Assembly (NCBI RefSeq): GCF_035581345.1
Contig: NZ_CP141608.1
Span: 3,502,501-3,566,500 of the forward strand
From: Pseudomonas sp. JQ170C
GTDB taxonomy: Bacteria; Pseudomonadota; Gammaproteobacteria; Pseudomonadales; Pseudomonadaceae
Reading direction: 5' to 3'
DNA length: 64,000 bases
Part shown: one piece after another, positions 20,266 to 29,037 of the stretch
Layout of the letters: every line of letters starts with the position of its first letter
Numbering within the stretch: the first letter of the stretch is position 1
Program-made: the position numbers and the translations under genes
Notes under the pieces: generated by a model
Database searches by the model: none
What the model was told of the DNA's origin: nothing
What the model saw: the letters and a program-made list of their open reading frames with translations, nothing else

Positions 20266-21543
20266 TCAGCTGAGCAGCGAATACACCAGCGCGGAGATCG
20301 CCACCAGGCCGACGGCAACCACAAAGACGTTGGACATCTGCCCGCTGTATTTGCGCATGGCCGGCACTTTGCGGATGGCATACATCGGCATCAGGAACAG
20401 GATCGCCGCGATCACCGGGCCACCCAGGGTCTCGATCATGCCCAGGATGCTCGGGTTGAGGGTAGCGACGATCCAGCAGATCACCAGCATGAACGCTGCG
20501 GTCATGCGGTCCAGGGCCTTGGCGCCGGGGCGCTTGCCGGTCTTGACGATCAGGCCCTTGAGGCCTTCGCTGGCGCCGATGTAGTGGCCCAGGAACGACT
20601 TGGCAATGGCGATGAAGGCAATCAGCGGCGCGGCAAAGGCAATGGTCGGGTTGCTGAAGTGGTTGGCCAGGTACGACAGGATCGACAGGTTCTGCGCCTT
20701 GGCTTCGGCCAGTTGGGCGGGCGTCAGGGTCAGGACGCAGCTGAATACGAAGAACATCACCATCGCCACCATCAGCAGGTGGGCGCGGCACAGGATCTGG
20801 CCGCTGCGCTCATCGGCGTGCACGCCGTAGCGGCGCTTCTGGTCCACGGCAAAGGCCGAGATGATGGGCGAGTGGTTGAACGAGAACACCATCACCGGAA
20901 TGGCCAGCCACAGCGTGTGCAGGAATGCCGAACCCGACGGCAGCTCGGTGGCGGTGGTGAGGATACCGCCGCTCCAGTGCGGAATCAGGAACACCGCCAG
21001 AAAGGCCAGGGCGACGATAAACGGATAGACCAGCAGGCTCATGACCTTGACGGTGGCCTGCTCGCCGCAGCGAACGATGGCCAGCAGCCCCAGGATCAGC
21101 ACGAACGACAGCACCGCGCGCGGTGGCGGCTCGATGTGCAACTGGTGCTCCATGAAGCTGCCGACGGTGTTGGTCAGCGCCACGCTGTAGATCAGCAGGA
21201 TCGGGAAGATGGCGAAGAAGTACAGCAAGGTGATCAGGGCGCCCGCCTTGATGCCGAAGTGCTCTTCGACCACCTCGGTGATGTCGGCACCCTCGCGCCC
21301 GGAGAGCACGAAGCGGGTCAGGCCGCGGTGCGCGTAGTAGGTCATGGGGAAGGCTAGCAGCGCCAGGATCAGCAGGGGCCAGAAGCCTCCGAGCCCGGCG
21401 TTGATCGGCAGGAACAAGGTCCCGGCGCCGATGGCTGTGCCAAACAGGCCCAGCATCCAGGTGGTGTCCTGGCGGGCCCAGCTGCCGAGGGCAACTGGGG
21501 TCGATTCGTAGCGTTGTTCAACGCTTTGGGCCTGCTCGTTCAT
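20266..21543 (-). CDS. HAAAP-family amino-acid transporter (SdaC/serine-threonine type)
   Basis: A 425-residue inner-membrane permease with about 11 hydrophobic helices. The first helix motif GLFGTAIGAGTLFLPINAG is typical of hydroxy/aromatic amino acid permeases such as SdaC, TdcC and TyrP. The closest resemblance by eye is to SdaC-like proton/serine symporters. It stands between tpx and the D-lysine aminotransferase-like gene on the same strand. The 250-base gap to that gene carries a REP pair, so it is probably a separate transcript. The actual substrate could be an amino acid used by the neighbouring catabolic genes. Confidence 0.88.
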   Translation of the reverse strand: MNEQAQSVEQRYESTPVALGSWARQDTTWMLGLFGTAIGAGTLFLPINAGLGGFWPLLILALLAFPMTYYAHRGLTRFVLSGREGADITEVVEEHFGIKAGALITLLYFFAIFPILLIYSVALTNTVGSFMEHQLHIEPPPRAVLSFVLILGLLAIVRCGEQATVKVMSLLVYPFIVALAFLAVFLIPHWSGGILTTATELPSGSAFLHTLWLAIPVMVFSFNHSPIISAFAVDQKRRYGVHADERSGQILCRAHLLMVAMVMFFVFSCVLTLTPAQLAEAKAQNLSILSYLANHFSNPTIAFAAPLIAFIAIAKSFLGHYIGASEGLKGLIVKTGKRPGAKALDRMTAAFMLVICWIVATLNPSILGMIETLGGPVIAAILFLMPMYAIRKVPAMRKYSGQMSNVFVVAVGLVAISALVYSLLS

Positions 21544-21697
21544 CCGGGTGCAACTCCACTCGCAAACTGCAACAGGGCTGAGAACAGCGAGACAGAGGCC
21601 TCACCGCTGCTCAACCATACAAAGAGGGGCGCGATTGTGCGCCCATTGGTTGCACTTGCAAAGTCTTGACCGAGGAGCGGTTGCACCTTTTACAGCA

Positions 21698-21791
21698 TGT
21701 AGGAGCGGGCTTGCCCCGCGACGGGGCCAATCCAGCCAATACACCTCTATCGCCTGGATTGGCCTCGTCGCGGGGCAAGCCCGCTCCTACA
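21698..21791. repeat. Pair of inverted REP elements (BIME-like)
   Basis: Two REP arms of about 38 bases each, in opposite orientation around a short loop, form a nearly perfect 94-base hairpin. It occupies the gap between the transporter and the aminotransferase gene. Confidence 0.85.
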
Positions 21792-21796
21792 GGGGG

Positions 21797-22990
21797 TTAT
21801 TGAACGGCGGCGATGGCCTCGGCCACTTGTTGCAGGTTGTCCGGGCGCAGGCCCGACATGCACACCCGGCCGCTGTCGATCAGGTACACACCGAACTCGT
21901 CACGCAGGCGACGGACCTGCTCGACGCTCAGGCCGGTGTAGCTGAACATCCCACGCTGGCTCAGGAAGAAGCTGAAGTCCTGGCCCGGCAGCAGCACGGC
22001 CAGGGCATCCACCAGGCCCTGGCGCATTTGCAGGATGCGCAGGCGCATCTGCTCCACTTCCACCGCCCATTGGGCATTGAGCTCGGCGTCGCCCAGCACC
22101 GCGGCGACCAGCTGGGCACCGAAGTTCGGCGGGCTGGAGTAGTTGCGGCGCACGGTGGCCTTGAGCTGGCCCAGCACGCTCTGGGCGGTATCGGCGTCGT
22201 CACAGACCACCGACAGCCCGCCTACCCGCTCGCCATACAGCGAGAAGATCTTCGAGAACGAGTTGCTGACCAGGCACGGCACGCCGGCACGGGCCACTTC
22301 GCGAATGGCATAGGCGTCTTCGTCCAGGCCTTCGCCGAAGCCCTGGTAGGCGATGTCCAGGAAGGGAATGAGGGTGCGCGCCTTGACCACCTCGATCACC
22401 TGCTGCCATTGCGCCTGGCTCAGGTCGACACCCGTGGGGTTGTGGCAGCACGGGTGCAGCAACACGACGCTGTTGGCCGGCAAGGTGTTGAGGGTCGCCA
22501 GCATGCCGTCGAAGTCCAGGCCACGGGTGCCCTGGTCGAAGTAGGGGTAGGTGTTGACGGTAAAACCTGCGCCTTCAAAGATCGCCCGGTGGTTGTCCCA
22601 GGTCGGATTGCTCACCCATACCTGGGATTGCGGGAAGTAACGCTTGAGGAAGTCGGCACCGACTTTCAGCGCGCCGGAGCCGCCGACGGTCTGCACGGTG
22701 GCCACGCGGCCGCCCTGCACGGCGGGATGGTCAGCGCCGAACAGCAGCGCCTGGATCGCCTGGCGATAGCTGTTCAGGCCTTCCATCGGCAGGTACAGCG
22801 AGGCTTCGTGCGGCTGGCCGGCCATGCGTCGCTCGGCTTCGCCCACCGCCGCCAGCTGCGGAACCACGCCGGCGGCGTCGTAATACAGGCCGATACTCAG
22901 GTTGACCTTGTTGGCACGAGGGTCGGCCTTGAAGGTCTCCATCAGGGACAGAATCGGATCGCCGGCATAGGCATCGACATGTTTGAACAC
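21797..22990 (-). CDS. amaC: Aromatic/D-lysine aminotransferase (class I, AmaC-like)
   Basis: A 397-residue PLP aminotransferase of the AspAT/TyrB subfamily. It has Trp131 stacking on the cofactor, HNPTG (Asn184), the D-I-A-Y pair (Asp212, Tyr215) and the cofactor lysine Lys247 in [17 protein letters not shown]. The start is GTG at 22988-22990 with AAGGAG upstream. In P. putida the gene at this position, beside dpkA, has been described as the aminotransferase converting D-lysine to the cyclic imine reduced by DpkA. The symbol rests on remembered gene order. The sequence alone would equally support a tyrosine aminotransferase (tyrB). An accessory insert now separates it from dpkA. Confidence 0.85.
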   Translation of the reverse strand: MFKHVDAYAGDPILSLMETFKADPRANKVNLSIGLYYDAAGVVPQLAAVGEAERRMAGQPHEASLYLPMEGLNSYRQAIQALLFGADHPAVQGGRVATVQTVGGSGALKVGADFLKRYFPQSQVWVSNPTWDNHRAIFEGAGFTVNTYPYFDQGTRGLDFDGMLATLNTLPANSVVLLHPCCHNPTGVDLSQAQWQQVIEVVKARTLIPFLDIAYQGFGEGLDEDAYAIREVARAGVPCLVSNSFSKIFSLYGERVGGLSVVCDDADTAQSVLGQLKATVRRNYSSPPNFGAQLVAAVLGDAELNAQWAVEVEQMRLRILQMRQGLVDALAVLLPGQDFSFFLSQRGMFSYTGLSVEQVRRLRDEFGVYLIDSGRVCMSGLRPDNLQQVAEAIAAVQ

Positions 22991-23081
22991 AGCGTGCAGC
23001 TCCTTGGGTCTGGGCAAATCGAAAAAAGACTGTGCCGAGGATACCTGTAGCCGCGCCGAAGCAACATGTCCGTTGGTGCAA

Positions 23082-23536
23082 TTAATCTGTGCATCCCTGC
23101 ATGGGGTGGGCCCTGCCCGGCCATGGCAGCCAGCCGTGGGTGAAGGCCAGGTACAACAGCGCACAGACATTGGCCGTCGACGTCTTGTCGAGCATGTTGC
23201 GTCGATGGGTACGCGCGGTCTGGTCGCTGATACCCAGCGCGCGGGCAATCTGCTTGTCGCTCAGCCCCTGGGCCAGGCAGCCAAGCACGTGCTGTTCACG
23301 TGCAGACAACGGCGTCGGCAACCTTGGTTGCCCGGCCTCAAGGTCGGGGCTGAGGCCAGGCACAGGTAGCGCGCCACCAACGCACTGGCCCTGCCGACCT
23401 TGAGTTTGGCGTGCACATTCTCGCGGTGTTTGCGCGCCGTAGACAGGGCGATGGACAACCGCCGGGCAACTTCCCGATCAGTCAACCCACGCGCAACCCA
23501 CGAAAGCACTTCGGTTTCCCGGTCGCTCAATCGCAT
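23082..23536 (-). pseudogene. Tandem LuxR-HTH regulator, apparently frameshifted
   Basis: Two LuxR-type helix-turn-helix domains lie head to tail but in different frames. The first frame starts at ATG 23534-23536 after AGGGA. It encodes LSDRETEVLSWVARGL and SIALSTARKHRENVHAKL, then runs on to a stop at 23261. The second domain ([31 protein letters not shown]) is in another frame that ends at 23082. The frames overlap at 23261-23363. A single-base indel in that overlap would restore one protein of about 150 residues with two HTH domains. It could be a real mutation, a sequencing error or programmed frameshifting. It is divergent from the unknown gene at 23787. Confidence 0.65.
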
Positions 23537-23786
23537 GTTCTGTCCCTGAACTGTTCGCTGCCGCGCGATGGCTTGCCGGCGCCTGAAAACCAAGCCTAGG
23601 ACCTGCCAAACCACTGTCAAGGCTGACCCGGACTGCCTTCGTTACATACCGCATTTGCCGAATGTTCCTACTCAATTGGCAGATAGATCATTCAACCGCC
23701 GACGTTTTTCAACCCGGTGGTCGGCGGCAGGGAGTGCCGCTGCGAGTCGCTGCTCGGCCTCACTCAACGGAAAAGGAATGCACACC

Positions 23787-24848
23787 ATGTACTGGAACCG
23801 CTCGTTTACCGATCTGATCCGCAATGGCCGCGCCGCGTACTGGGGCAACTGGACCCTCGACCAGAAACTCAAGGTCGGCAGTGTCGGCTTTGTCTCACCC
23901 GACAATGGCGACTTCACCCTGGTGCAGGAGCAAGCACCCGGGCTGACGATCAGCACGCGCAATGCCCCCAACCAATGGAAGCTGTCGTCGAGCAATGTGA
24001 AACGCACCCAGAGCAGCGTCACCCTGGACGGCTCGGCCACCGACCCTGAAACCGGCACCAAGATCACCGCCGGCACGGAAGTGAAGTGGGATTTTGCCTC
24101 CACCGGCTCCATCGCCTCCGAGTTCGGCATTGCCTCGGAGTCGTACCTGGCCGACCTCACGGTCCTGACCCAGCCCCAGACCCTGCAGTGGCTCAAGGAT
24201 CAGGCGGCGCGGGTCAGCATGGCGTCGAGCACCGGTATCGCCCAGGGCTTCGGCGTGGTCACCAGCGTGATCTACGCCACCAGCGGGCTTAACGTCGGCT
24301 CCCAGGACGACAGCTCCTCGTTCTCGGTTACCGGCTCCGTCGGGGGCGTGCAGGACCTGCTGGCCAGCGCCGACGCCAAGGGCTCGTATGTGTCGACCAA
24401 CCAGACCAAAAGCGTCGACCAGCACCTGTGGCCCGACAAGGCCAGCACGCTGGCCAGCCAGCCGATCCCCATCGCCTACACCTTCGCCTCGTTCGATGGC
24501 GAGCTGTTGATCCCCAACTGGATCACCCGCCTGGGCGGGCTACAGATCCTGTTCAACAACAAGCCCGGCTGCACCTACATCACCGATATCACCCTCGACT
24601 ACGACACGCCGACCGGCAAGCAACACCAGTCGTTCAGCCTCAGTGGCGGTCTGTCGAAAACCGTCGGCAACATCCCGCTCAACGCCACCAACATCACCGC
24701 CCAGGTGAAGTTCAAGGGCGTGCTGAACAGTGACAGCTACAGCTTCAGTTGGCCGAGCCCGCTGGGCCAGTGGCTGACCGGCAGCCGGGAAATCCAGATG
24801 ACGGGCGTATGGCCAGGCAAGACCTCGGCCCAGGACCTTCAGCACTGA
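23787..24848 (+). CDS. Unrecognised 353-residue protein of the accessory insert
   Basis: I do not recognise this family. There is no signal peptide or obvious transmembrane helix. The composition is rich in Ser, Thr, Gly and Asn with many alternating polar/hydrophobic stretches (for example SSSFSVTGSVGG near residue 180), so it is probably all-beta. The C-terminal half has IPIAYTFASFDG and FNNKPGCTYITDI. Beta-sandwich pore-forming or lectin-like proteins look like this, but that is only a guess. ATG 23787 is preferred because AAAAGGA lies 9 bases ahead; an ATG three codons upstream is the alternative. It is followed 52 bases later by another unknown gene in the same orientation. Confidence 0.75.
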   Translation: MYWNRSFTDLIRNGRAAYWGNWTLDQKLKVGSVGFVSPDNGDFTLVQEQAPGLTISTRNAPNQWKLSSSNVKRTQSSVTLDGSATDPETGTKITAGTEVKWDFASTGSIASEFGIASESYLADLTVLTQPQTLQWLKDQAARVSMASSTGIAQGFGVVTSVIYATSGLNVGSQDDSSSFSVTGSVGGVQDLLASADAKGSYVSTNQTKSVDQHLWPDKASTLASQPIPIAYTFASFDGELLIPNWITRLGGLQILFNNKPGCTYITDITLDYDTPTGKQHQSFSLSGGLSKTVGNIPLNATNITAQVKFKGVLNSDSYSFSWPSPLGQWLTGSREIQMTGVWPGKTSAQDLQH

Positions 24849-24900
24849 TCAATCAACCTGCAAGGAGGCAGCCCTGCGGGGCTGCCATGAGGACACGGAC

Positions 24901-25335
24901 ATGTACAACCTGACCGACGATTTTTTTGTGAAGCACATTCGCCCGCTCGGCAATCATGGCATCCATCCCTTCGTGGACATGCCCCATGTCGAGGACGACC
25001 TGAAGGATGTCATCCACCGCGCCGGCATCATCCTGCAGGCGCGCAAGGAAGAAATGGGGCATGAATATCCCAATACGGTGATGTTCATGTACAAGGACAC
25101 CCTCGAAGACATCGGCAACTACCTGGGCGTTCTCAATGCCAGGAATGCCGAGTTCGATTACTCAGGAAGGATCAACTGGATCGTGACCTGGACAGGTACG
25201 ACAAAATACGAAGTCATCAAGAACGCCGCAGGCTTTGGTGGCAACACCAACAATGCCAAGGAGTGCTACCACTACCGCAAGGCCCATGTTGACCACAACA
25301 GCACGATCGGTGTTTACGACGGGCTCAAACTCTAG
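24901..25335 (+). CDS. Unrecognised 144-residue protein of the accessory insert
   Basis: Not recognised. It is a soluble, mixed alpha/beta-looking protein without a signal peptide. It has a charged first half (HVEDDLKDVIHRAG, LQARKEEMGHEYP) and a Gly/Asn-rich second half (GFGGNTNNAKECYHYRK). The base composition is visibly more AT-rich than in the flanking catabolic genes, suggesting acquisition. It follows the 353-residue gene by 52 bases and has a GAGGA ribosome site, so the pair probably forms one operon ending at the hairpin at 25341-25372. Confidence 0.72.
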   Translation: MYNLTDDFFVKHIRPLGNHGIHPFVDMPHVEDDLKDVIHRAGIILQARKEEMGHEYPNTVMFMYKDTLEDIGNYLGVLNARNAEFDYSGRINWIVTWTGTTKYEVIKNAAGFGGNTNNAKECYHYRKAHVDHNSTIGVYDGLKL

Positions 25336-25340
25336 TGTTT

Positions 25341-25372
25341 CACCCCGGGCCGCCGTCAGACGGCCCGGGGTG
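25341..25372. terminator. Hairpin between the accessory pair and dpkA
   Basis: A perfect 12-bp GC-rich stem (CACCCCGGGCCG and its complement) with an 8-base loop lies between two convergent genes. No long T tract follows on either strand. It probably serves both directions. Confidence 0.7.
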
Positions 25373-25384
25373 CTCTCATCCCGC

Positions 25385-26410
25385 CTACCCCGCCATCGCC
25401 TGCAATTGCTCAAGCTCCTGCACCGTCAGGCTCACGCCCTCCTGCTCGGAAGCCTCGCGCTCGCGAAAACGCCGCTCGCCCGGCATGCGGCTCAAGCCCA
25501 CCGCGTGCATCTGCTCCACCAGCTGCCGGCTGCGCTCGGCAAAGTGGTTGCCTTCGGCCTTGCCCGGGTCGATGACGATGATCAACTGCCCGGTCCAGGG
25601 GGTTTTCGCCCCGGGGTGCTGTGACCAGTCGAACTCGAACGAGAAGTTGCCACCGGTCAACGCCGCAGCCAGCAACTCGACCATCATCGACAGTGCCGAG
25701 CCCTTGTGCCCGCCGAAGGGCAACAGAGCGCCACCGTCGAGAATCTTGTGGGGGTCGCGGGTCGGCTGGCCCTCGCTGTCTACGCCGATGCCATTGGGCA
25801 GCATCTCGCCCTTGCGTGCGGCGATCTGTACATCGCCGTGGGCCATGGCGCTGGTGGCCATGTCGAACACGATAGGGTCGCTCTCGGCGCAGGGCGCGGC
25901 AAAGGCAATCGGGTTGGTGCCGAACAGCGGTTGGCGGGCACCGTGGGGCACCACGCAAGTCATGCTGTTGACCACGCTCAAGGCCACCAGCCCTTCTTCA
26001 GCGAACGGCTCGACATCAGGCCAGAGCGCAGCGAAGTGATGGGAGTTATGGATGGCCAGCACGGCGATCCCGGCGCTGCGGGCCTTCTTCACCAGCAGCG
26101 CGCGGGCGGCCGCCAGGGCTGGCTGGGCGAACCCGCCCCCGGCATCGACGCGCACGAAACCGCTGGCCACGTCTTCCACCACAGGCACCGCCTGGCCATC
26201 GACCCAGCCGCTGGCCAGGGTCGACACATAACCGGGAATACGGAATACGCCATGACTGTGAGCGCCGTCGCGCTGGGCGCTGGCGCAGTTGTAGGCAAGG
26301 CTGGCGGCCACCGCGTCACTGGTGCCGTTTAGAACAAAGATCCGGTGCAACAAGGCCTGCAGGTCGGCAAAGGCAATCTGCGTGACAGCAGTGTCGGGGC
26401 GTGCGGACAT
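25385..26410 (-). CDS. dpkA: Delta1-piperideine-2-carboxylate / pyrroline-2-carboxylate reductase DpkA
   Basis: A 341-residue NAD(P)H-dependent oxidoreductase of the malate/L-lactate dehydrogenase (Ldh2) family. Expected motifs include SHGVFRIPGYV, an AIHNSHHFAALW histidine region, a PFGGHKGSALSMM loop and DPGKAEG near the C-terminus. It reduces the cyclic imine from D-lysine to L-pipecolate (or that from proline/hydroxyproline routes). AAGGGAGC precedes the ATG. It is divergent from the RpiR-type gene across a 149-base region with two palindromes, implying shared control. In P. putida it is adjacent to amaC; here an insert lies between them. Confidence 0.9.
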   Translation of the reverse strand: MSARPDTAVTQIAFADLQALLHRIFVLNGTSDAVAASLAYNCASAQRDGAHSHGVFRIPGYVSTLASGWVDGQAVPVVEDVASGFVRVDAGGGFAQPALAAARALLVKKARSAGIAVLAIHNSHHFAALWPDVEPFAEEGLVALSVVNSMTCVVPHGARQPLFGTNPIAFAAPCAESDPIVFDMATSAMAHGDVQIAARKGEMLPNGIGVDSEGQPTRDPHKILDGGALLPFGGHKGSALSMMVELLAAALTGGNFSFEFDWSQHPGAKTPWTGQLIIVIDPGKAEGNHFAERSRQLVEQMHAVGLSRMPGERRFREREASEQEGVSLTVQELEQLQAMAG

Positions 26411-26475
26411 CTGAAGCTCCCTTATTGGATTTGGTATGGGCTGCAGCGCTGGGCATGCCGGGAACTCTCGCGCAG

Positions 26476-26491
26476 TGACAGCAAACTGTCA
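26476..26491. promoter_or_regulatory. Palindrome in the dpkA-rpiR divergent promoter region
   Basis: TGACAGCAAACTGTCA is an inverted repeat with 6-base arms and a 4-base centre. It lies 66 bases upstream of dpkA and 69 bases before the RpiR-type gene. It is a candidate operator for that regulator. Confidence 0.5.
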
Positions 26492-26506
26492 AATATTGAC
26501 TTGATG

Positions 26507-26528
26507 ACAGAAAACATTCATTTTCTGT
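26507..26528. promoter_or_regulatory. Second palindrome in the dpkA-rpiR divergent promoter region
   Basis: ACAGAAAA and TTTTCTGT arms are separated by six bases. It shares the ACAG/CTGT outer bases with the neighbouring palindrome at 26476-26491, as expected for two sites of one regulator. It is close enough to the downstream gene to overlap its promoter. Confidence 0.5.
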
Positions 26529-26559
26529 TTCCAAGTGCAACCGCCTTCGAGAATCGCCC

Positions 26560-27429
26560 GTGAGCCAACCGATCAAGCAACGCCTGGAAAACAGCCTGCA
26601 TAACGCAGCGGCTTCGGGTCGCAAGATCGCCAGCTACATGCTCGCCAACCTCACCGACCTGCCGTTTGAAACCTCGGCAAGCCTGGCGGCGAAAATCGGC
26701 GTCAGTGAGTCCAGTGTCGGGCGGTTCTGCCGTGCCCTGGGCTATGAACACCTCAAGGCCCTCAAACACGATCTCAAGGACGACCTGGGCGATGGACCCT
26801 GGCTGGTCGGTGATCGTTTGCAAGAATTCCGCCAACACCATGGCAAGGATGCCGCCGGCATCGCCCGCAGCCTCGAGCAGGAAGTCGGGGCGCTGGTGCG
26901 GGTCTACGAGTACAGCCGTACCGACGCCTGGCAAACCGTCAGCCAGCGCCTGGCGCAGCGGCGCAAGGTGTTTGTCGCCGGCTTTCAGACCGAGCGCGGC
27001 ATCGCCCTGTGCATGACCCACCTGCTGCAGTACCTGCGTGATGGCGTGCAGGTGGTCGATGGCAGCGCCGGGCATTTTGGCGAGGTGCTGCTGAGCGCCC
27101 CGGCCGACAGCGCCCTGGTGGTGTTCGAGGCCCGTCGCTACTCACGCCATGCCCTGACCCTGTGCCGCAAGGCACGCGAAGCGGGCATCCCGGTAACACT
27201 GGTTACCGACACCTTCTGTGACTGGGCCGATGCCAACGCCGATGAGGTGTTTCGTATCCCCACCGAATTCAATCTGTTCTGGGAGTCCACCGCGACGATG
27301 CTGTCGTGGGTACACCTGATGGTCAACGAGGTCTGCAAGAAGCTAGGACCGGATGTTGAAAAACGCTTGGAAGCAACTGCCGCTCTACACAACGAATTCG
27401 TTGGCTACACGTCAGCGAGCAAACAATAG
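26560..27429 (+). CDS. RpiR-family transcriptional regulator of the D-amino-acid locus
   Basis: A 289-residue regulator with an N-terminal RpiR winged helix (SLAAKIGVSESSVGRFCRAL, about residues 42-61) and a C-terminal SIS sugar-isomerase-type domain (FVAGFQTERG, LVVFEARRYSRHA). The start is GTG at 26560, as no better codon fits the domain boundary. It lies just ahead of a periplasmic binding protein and ABC permeases and is divergent from dpkA, so it probably controls both. In P. putida the equivalent gene sits in the D-lysine cluster. Ligand unknown; a lysine-pathway intermediate is plausible. Confidence 0.9.
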   Translation: MSQPIKQRLENSLHNAAASGRKIASYMLANLTDLPFETSASLAAKIGVSESSVGRFCRALGYEHLKALKHDLKDDLGDGPWLVGDRLQEFRQHHGKDAAGIARSLEQEVGALVRVYEYSRTDAWQTVSQRLAQRRKVFVAGFQTERGIALCMTHLLQYLRDGVQVVDGSAGHFGEVLLSAPADSALVVFEARRYSRHALTLCRKAREAGIPVTLVTDTFCDWADANADEVFRIPTEFNLFWESTATMLSWVHLMVNEVCKKLGPDVEKRLEATAALHNEFVGYTSASKQ

Positions 27430-27460
27430 CAAGAGTGCAAACAACAGATCGAGGTGTGAC

Positions 27461-28219
27461 ATGAAACCCGTTATCCGCTTTGCAGGTGCGTGCGCCCTGC
27501 TGCTGGCCGGCATCACTTCGGCCCAGGCCGAGACCCTCAAGATTGCCACTGAAGGCGCCTACCCGCCGTTCAACTATGTCGATTCGGATAACCAGCTGCA
27601 TGGCTTTGATGTGGACATCACCAAAGCCCTTTGCGAGCAGATGAAAGTCGAATGCACCCTCGTTGCCCAGGACTGGGAAGGCATCATCCCGGCGCTGATG
27701 GCCAAGAAGTACGACGCGGTGGTGGCCTCGATGATCGACACCCAGGAGCGGCGCAAGAAGATCGCCTTCACCAACCACTACTACAAGACCCCGCTGTCGG
27801 TTGCCGTGCCCAAGGACAGCGAAATCAGCGACGCCCAGACCGACTTCAAGGGCTACACGGTCGGTGCGCAAGCCTCCTCGACCCAGGCCATCTACGCCGA
27901 AGACGTCTATGGCAAGGCCGGTGCCGACGTCAAGCTCTACCCCACCCTCGATGAAGCCAACGCCGACCTCGCTGCCGGGCGCCTGGACGGTGTGATCGCC
28001 GACAAATTCCCCCTGCACGAATGGCTGGGCAAGGCAGGCAAGGACTGCTGCAAGATCCTCGGCGACGTCAATGGCACCAAGGCCGACGCCTCGATTGCCG
28101 TGCGCAAGGAAGACACCGCCCTGCGCGAGCGGCTGAACAAGGCGCTGGACGAAATCGTCGCCAACGGCACCTACCAGAAGATCGCCAGTCGCTACTTCGA
28201 CTTCGATATCTATCAGTGA
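27461..28219 (+). CDS. Amino-acid ABC transporter, periplasmic binding protein
   Basis: A 252-residue family-3 solute-binding protein. Residues 1-23 form a signal peptide ending in SAQAE. The mature start TLKIATEGAYPPFNYVD and GFDVDITKALCEQM are typical of lysine/arginine/ornithine binding proteins. It captures a cationic or D-amino acid in the periplasm for the two permeases and ATPase encoded downstream. The ATG follows GAGG. The first in-frame ATG further upstream lies inside the rpiR-type gene and is not used. Confidence 0.95.
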   Translation: MKPVIRFAGACALLLAGITSAQAETLKIATEGAYPPFNYVDSDNQLHGFDVDITKALCEQMKVECTLVAQDWEGIIPALMAKKYDAVVASMIDTQERRKKIAFTNHYYKTPLSVAVPKDSEISDAQTDFKGYTVGAQASSTQAIYAEDVYGKAGADVKLYPTLDEANADLAAGRLDGVIADKFPLHEWLGKAGKDCCKILGDVNGTKADASIAVRKEDTALRERLNKALDEIVANGTYQKIASRYFDFDIYQ

Positions 28220-28223
28220 TGCA

Positions 28224-28270
28224 TCGCCGGGCAAGCCCGCTCCTACCGTAGGAGCGGGCTTGCCCGGCGA
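28224..28270. repeat. REP palindrome inside the ABC transporter operon
   Basis: A perfect inverted repeat with 23-base arms and a single central base. It sits between the binding-protein gene and the first permease gene. In such operons a REP hairpin commonly protects the upstream mRNA and raises the amount of binding protein relative to the permeases. Confidence 0.9.
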
Positions 28271-28317
28271 AACCCCAACGCCAACACCGCTCACTCTTCC
28301 CGCGAGAGGGTTCGCCC

Positions 28318-29037
28318 ATGCTCGAACAACTGTCCCTGTTATCTTTCGCCAGCGGCGGCTGGGGCCAGGCCCTGCTGGCCGGCGCCCTGGTGACCATTTC
28401 CCTGGCCCTGGCCTGCCTGCCCATCGGCCTGCCGCTGGGCCTGGGCGTGGCGCTGATGGCGCGCTCGCCCAAGCGTTTCCCACGGGCCGTGGCCACGGTG
28501 TTCTCCACGGTGTTCCGTGGCCTGCCTGAACTGCTCACCCTGCTGATCATCTACTACGGCTGCCAGATCGCCGCGCAGAAAATCCTCGCCGCCATGGGCT
28601 ATGAAGGCGAAGTGATGATCAACACGTTCCTGGCCGCGATGATCGCCTTCAGCCTGGTATTCGCCGCCTTCTCCAGCGAAATCTGGCTGGGCGCTTTCAA
28701 GACGGTTGCCAAGGGCCAGTACGAAGCCTCCCAGGCCCTGGGCCTGAGCAAGGCCACCACCTTTCGCAAAGTGGTGTTCCCGCAACTGGTGCGCATCGCC
28801 ATGCCGGGGTTGTCGAACAACTGGCTGTCGCTGCTCAAGGACACCTCGCTGGTCTCGACCATCTCGCTGGTTGACCTGATGCGCCAGACCAACCTTGCCG
28901 TCAGCGTGACCAAGGAACCGATGTTCTTCTACGGCGTCGCCTGCCTGGGCTACCTGCTGTTCTCGGCGCTGTCGGGCCGGGTCTTCGTGTACATCGAGCA
29001 GTATTTCAGTCGCCACATGCGGAGTGCCCGGACATGA
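28318..29037 (+). CDS. Amino-acid ABC transporter permease (HisQ-type)
   Basis: A 239-residue inner-membrane permease of the polar amino acid family. The EAA-type loop reads EASQALGLSKATTFRKVVFPQ (about residues 137-157), the site that contacts the ATPase. About five transmembrane helices are predicted. The next permease gene overlaps it by four bases (ATGA). It forms the membrane channel with that subunit for the cationic/D-amino acid importer. Confidence 0.94.
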   Translation: MLEQLSLLSFASGGWGQALLAGALVTISLALACLPIGLPLGLGVALMARSPKRFPRAVATVFSTVFRGLPELLTLLIIYYGCQIAAQKILAAMGYEGEVMINTFLAAMIAFSLVFAAFSSEIWLGAFKTVAKGQYEASQALGLSKATTFRKVVFPQLVRIAMPGLSNNWLSLLKDTSLVSTISLVDLMRQTNLAVSVTKEPMFFYGVACLGYLLFSALSGRVFVYIEQYFSRHMRSART

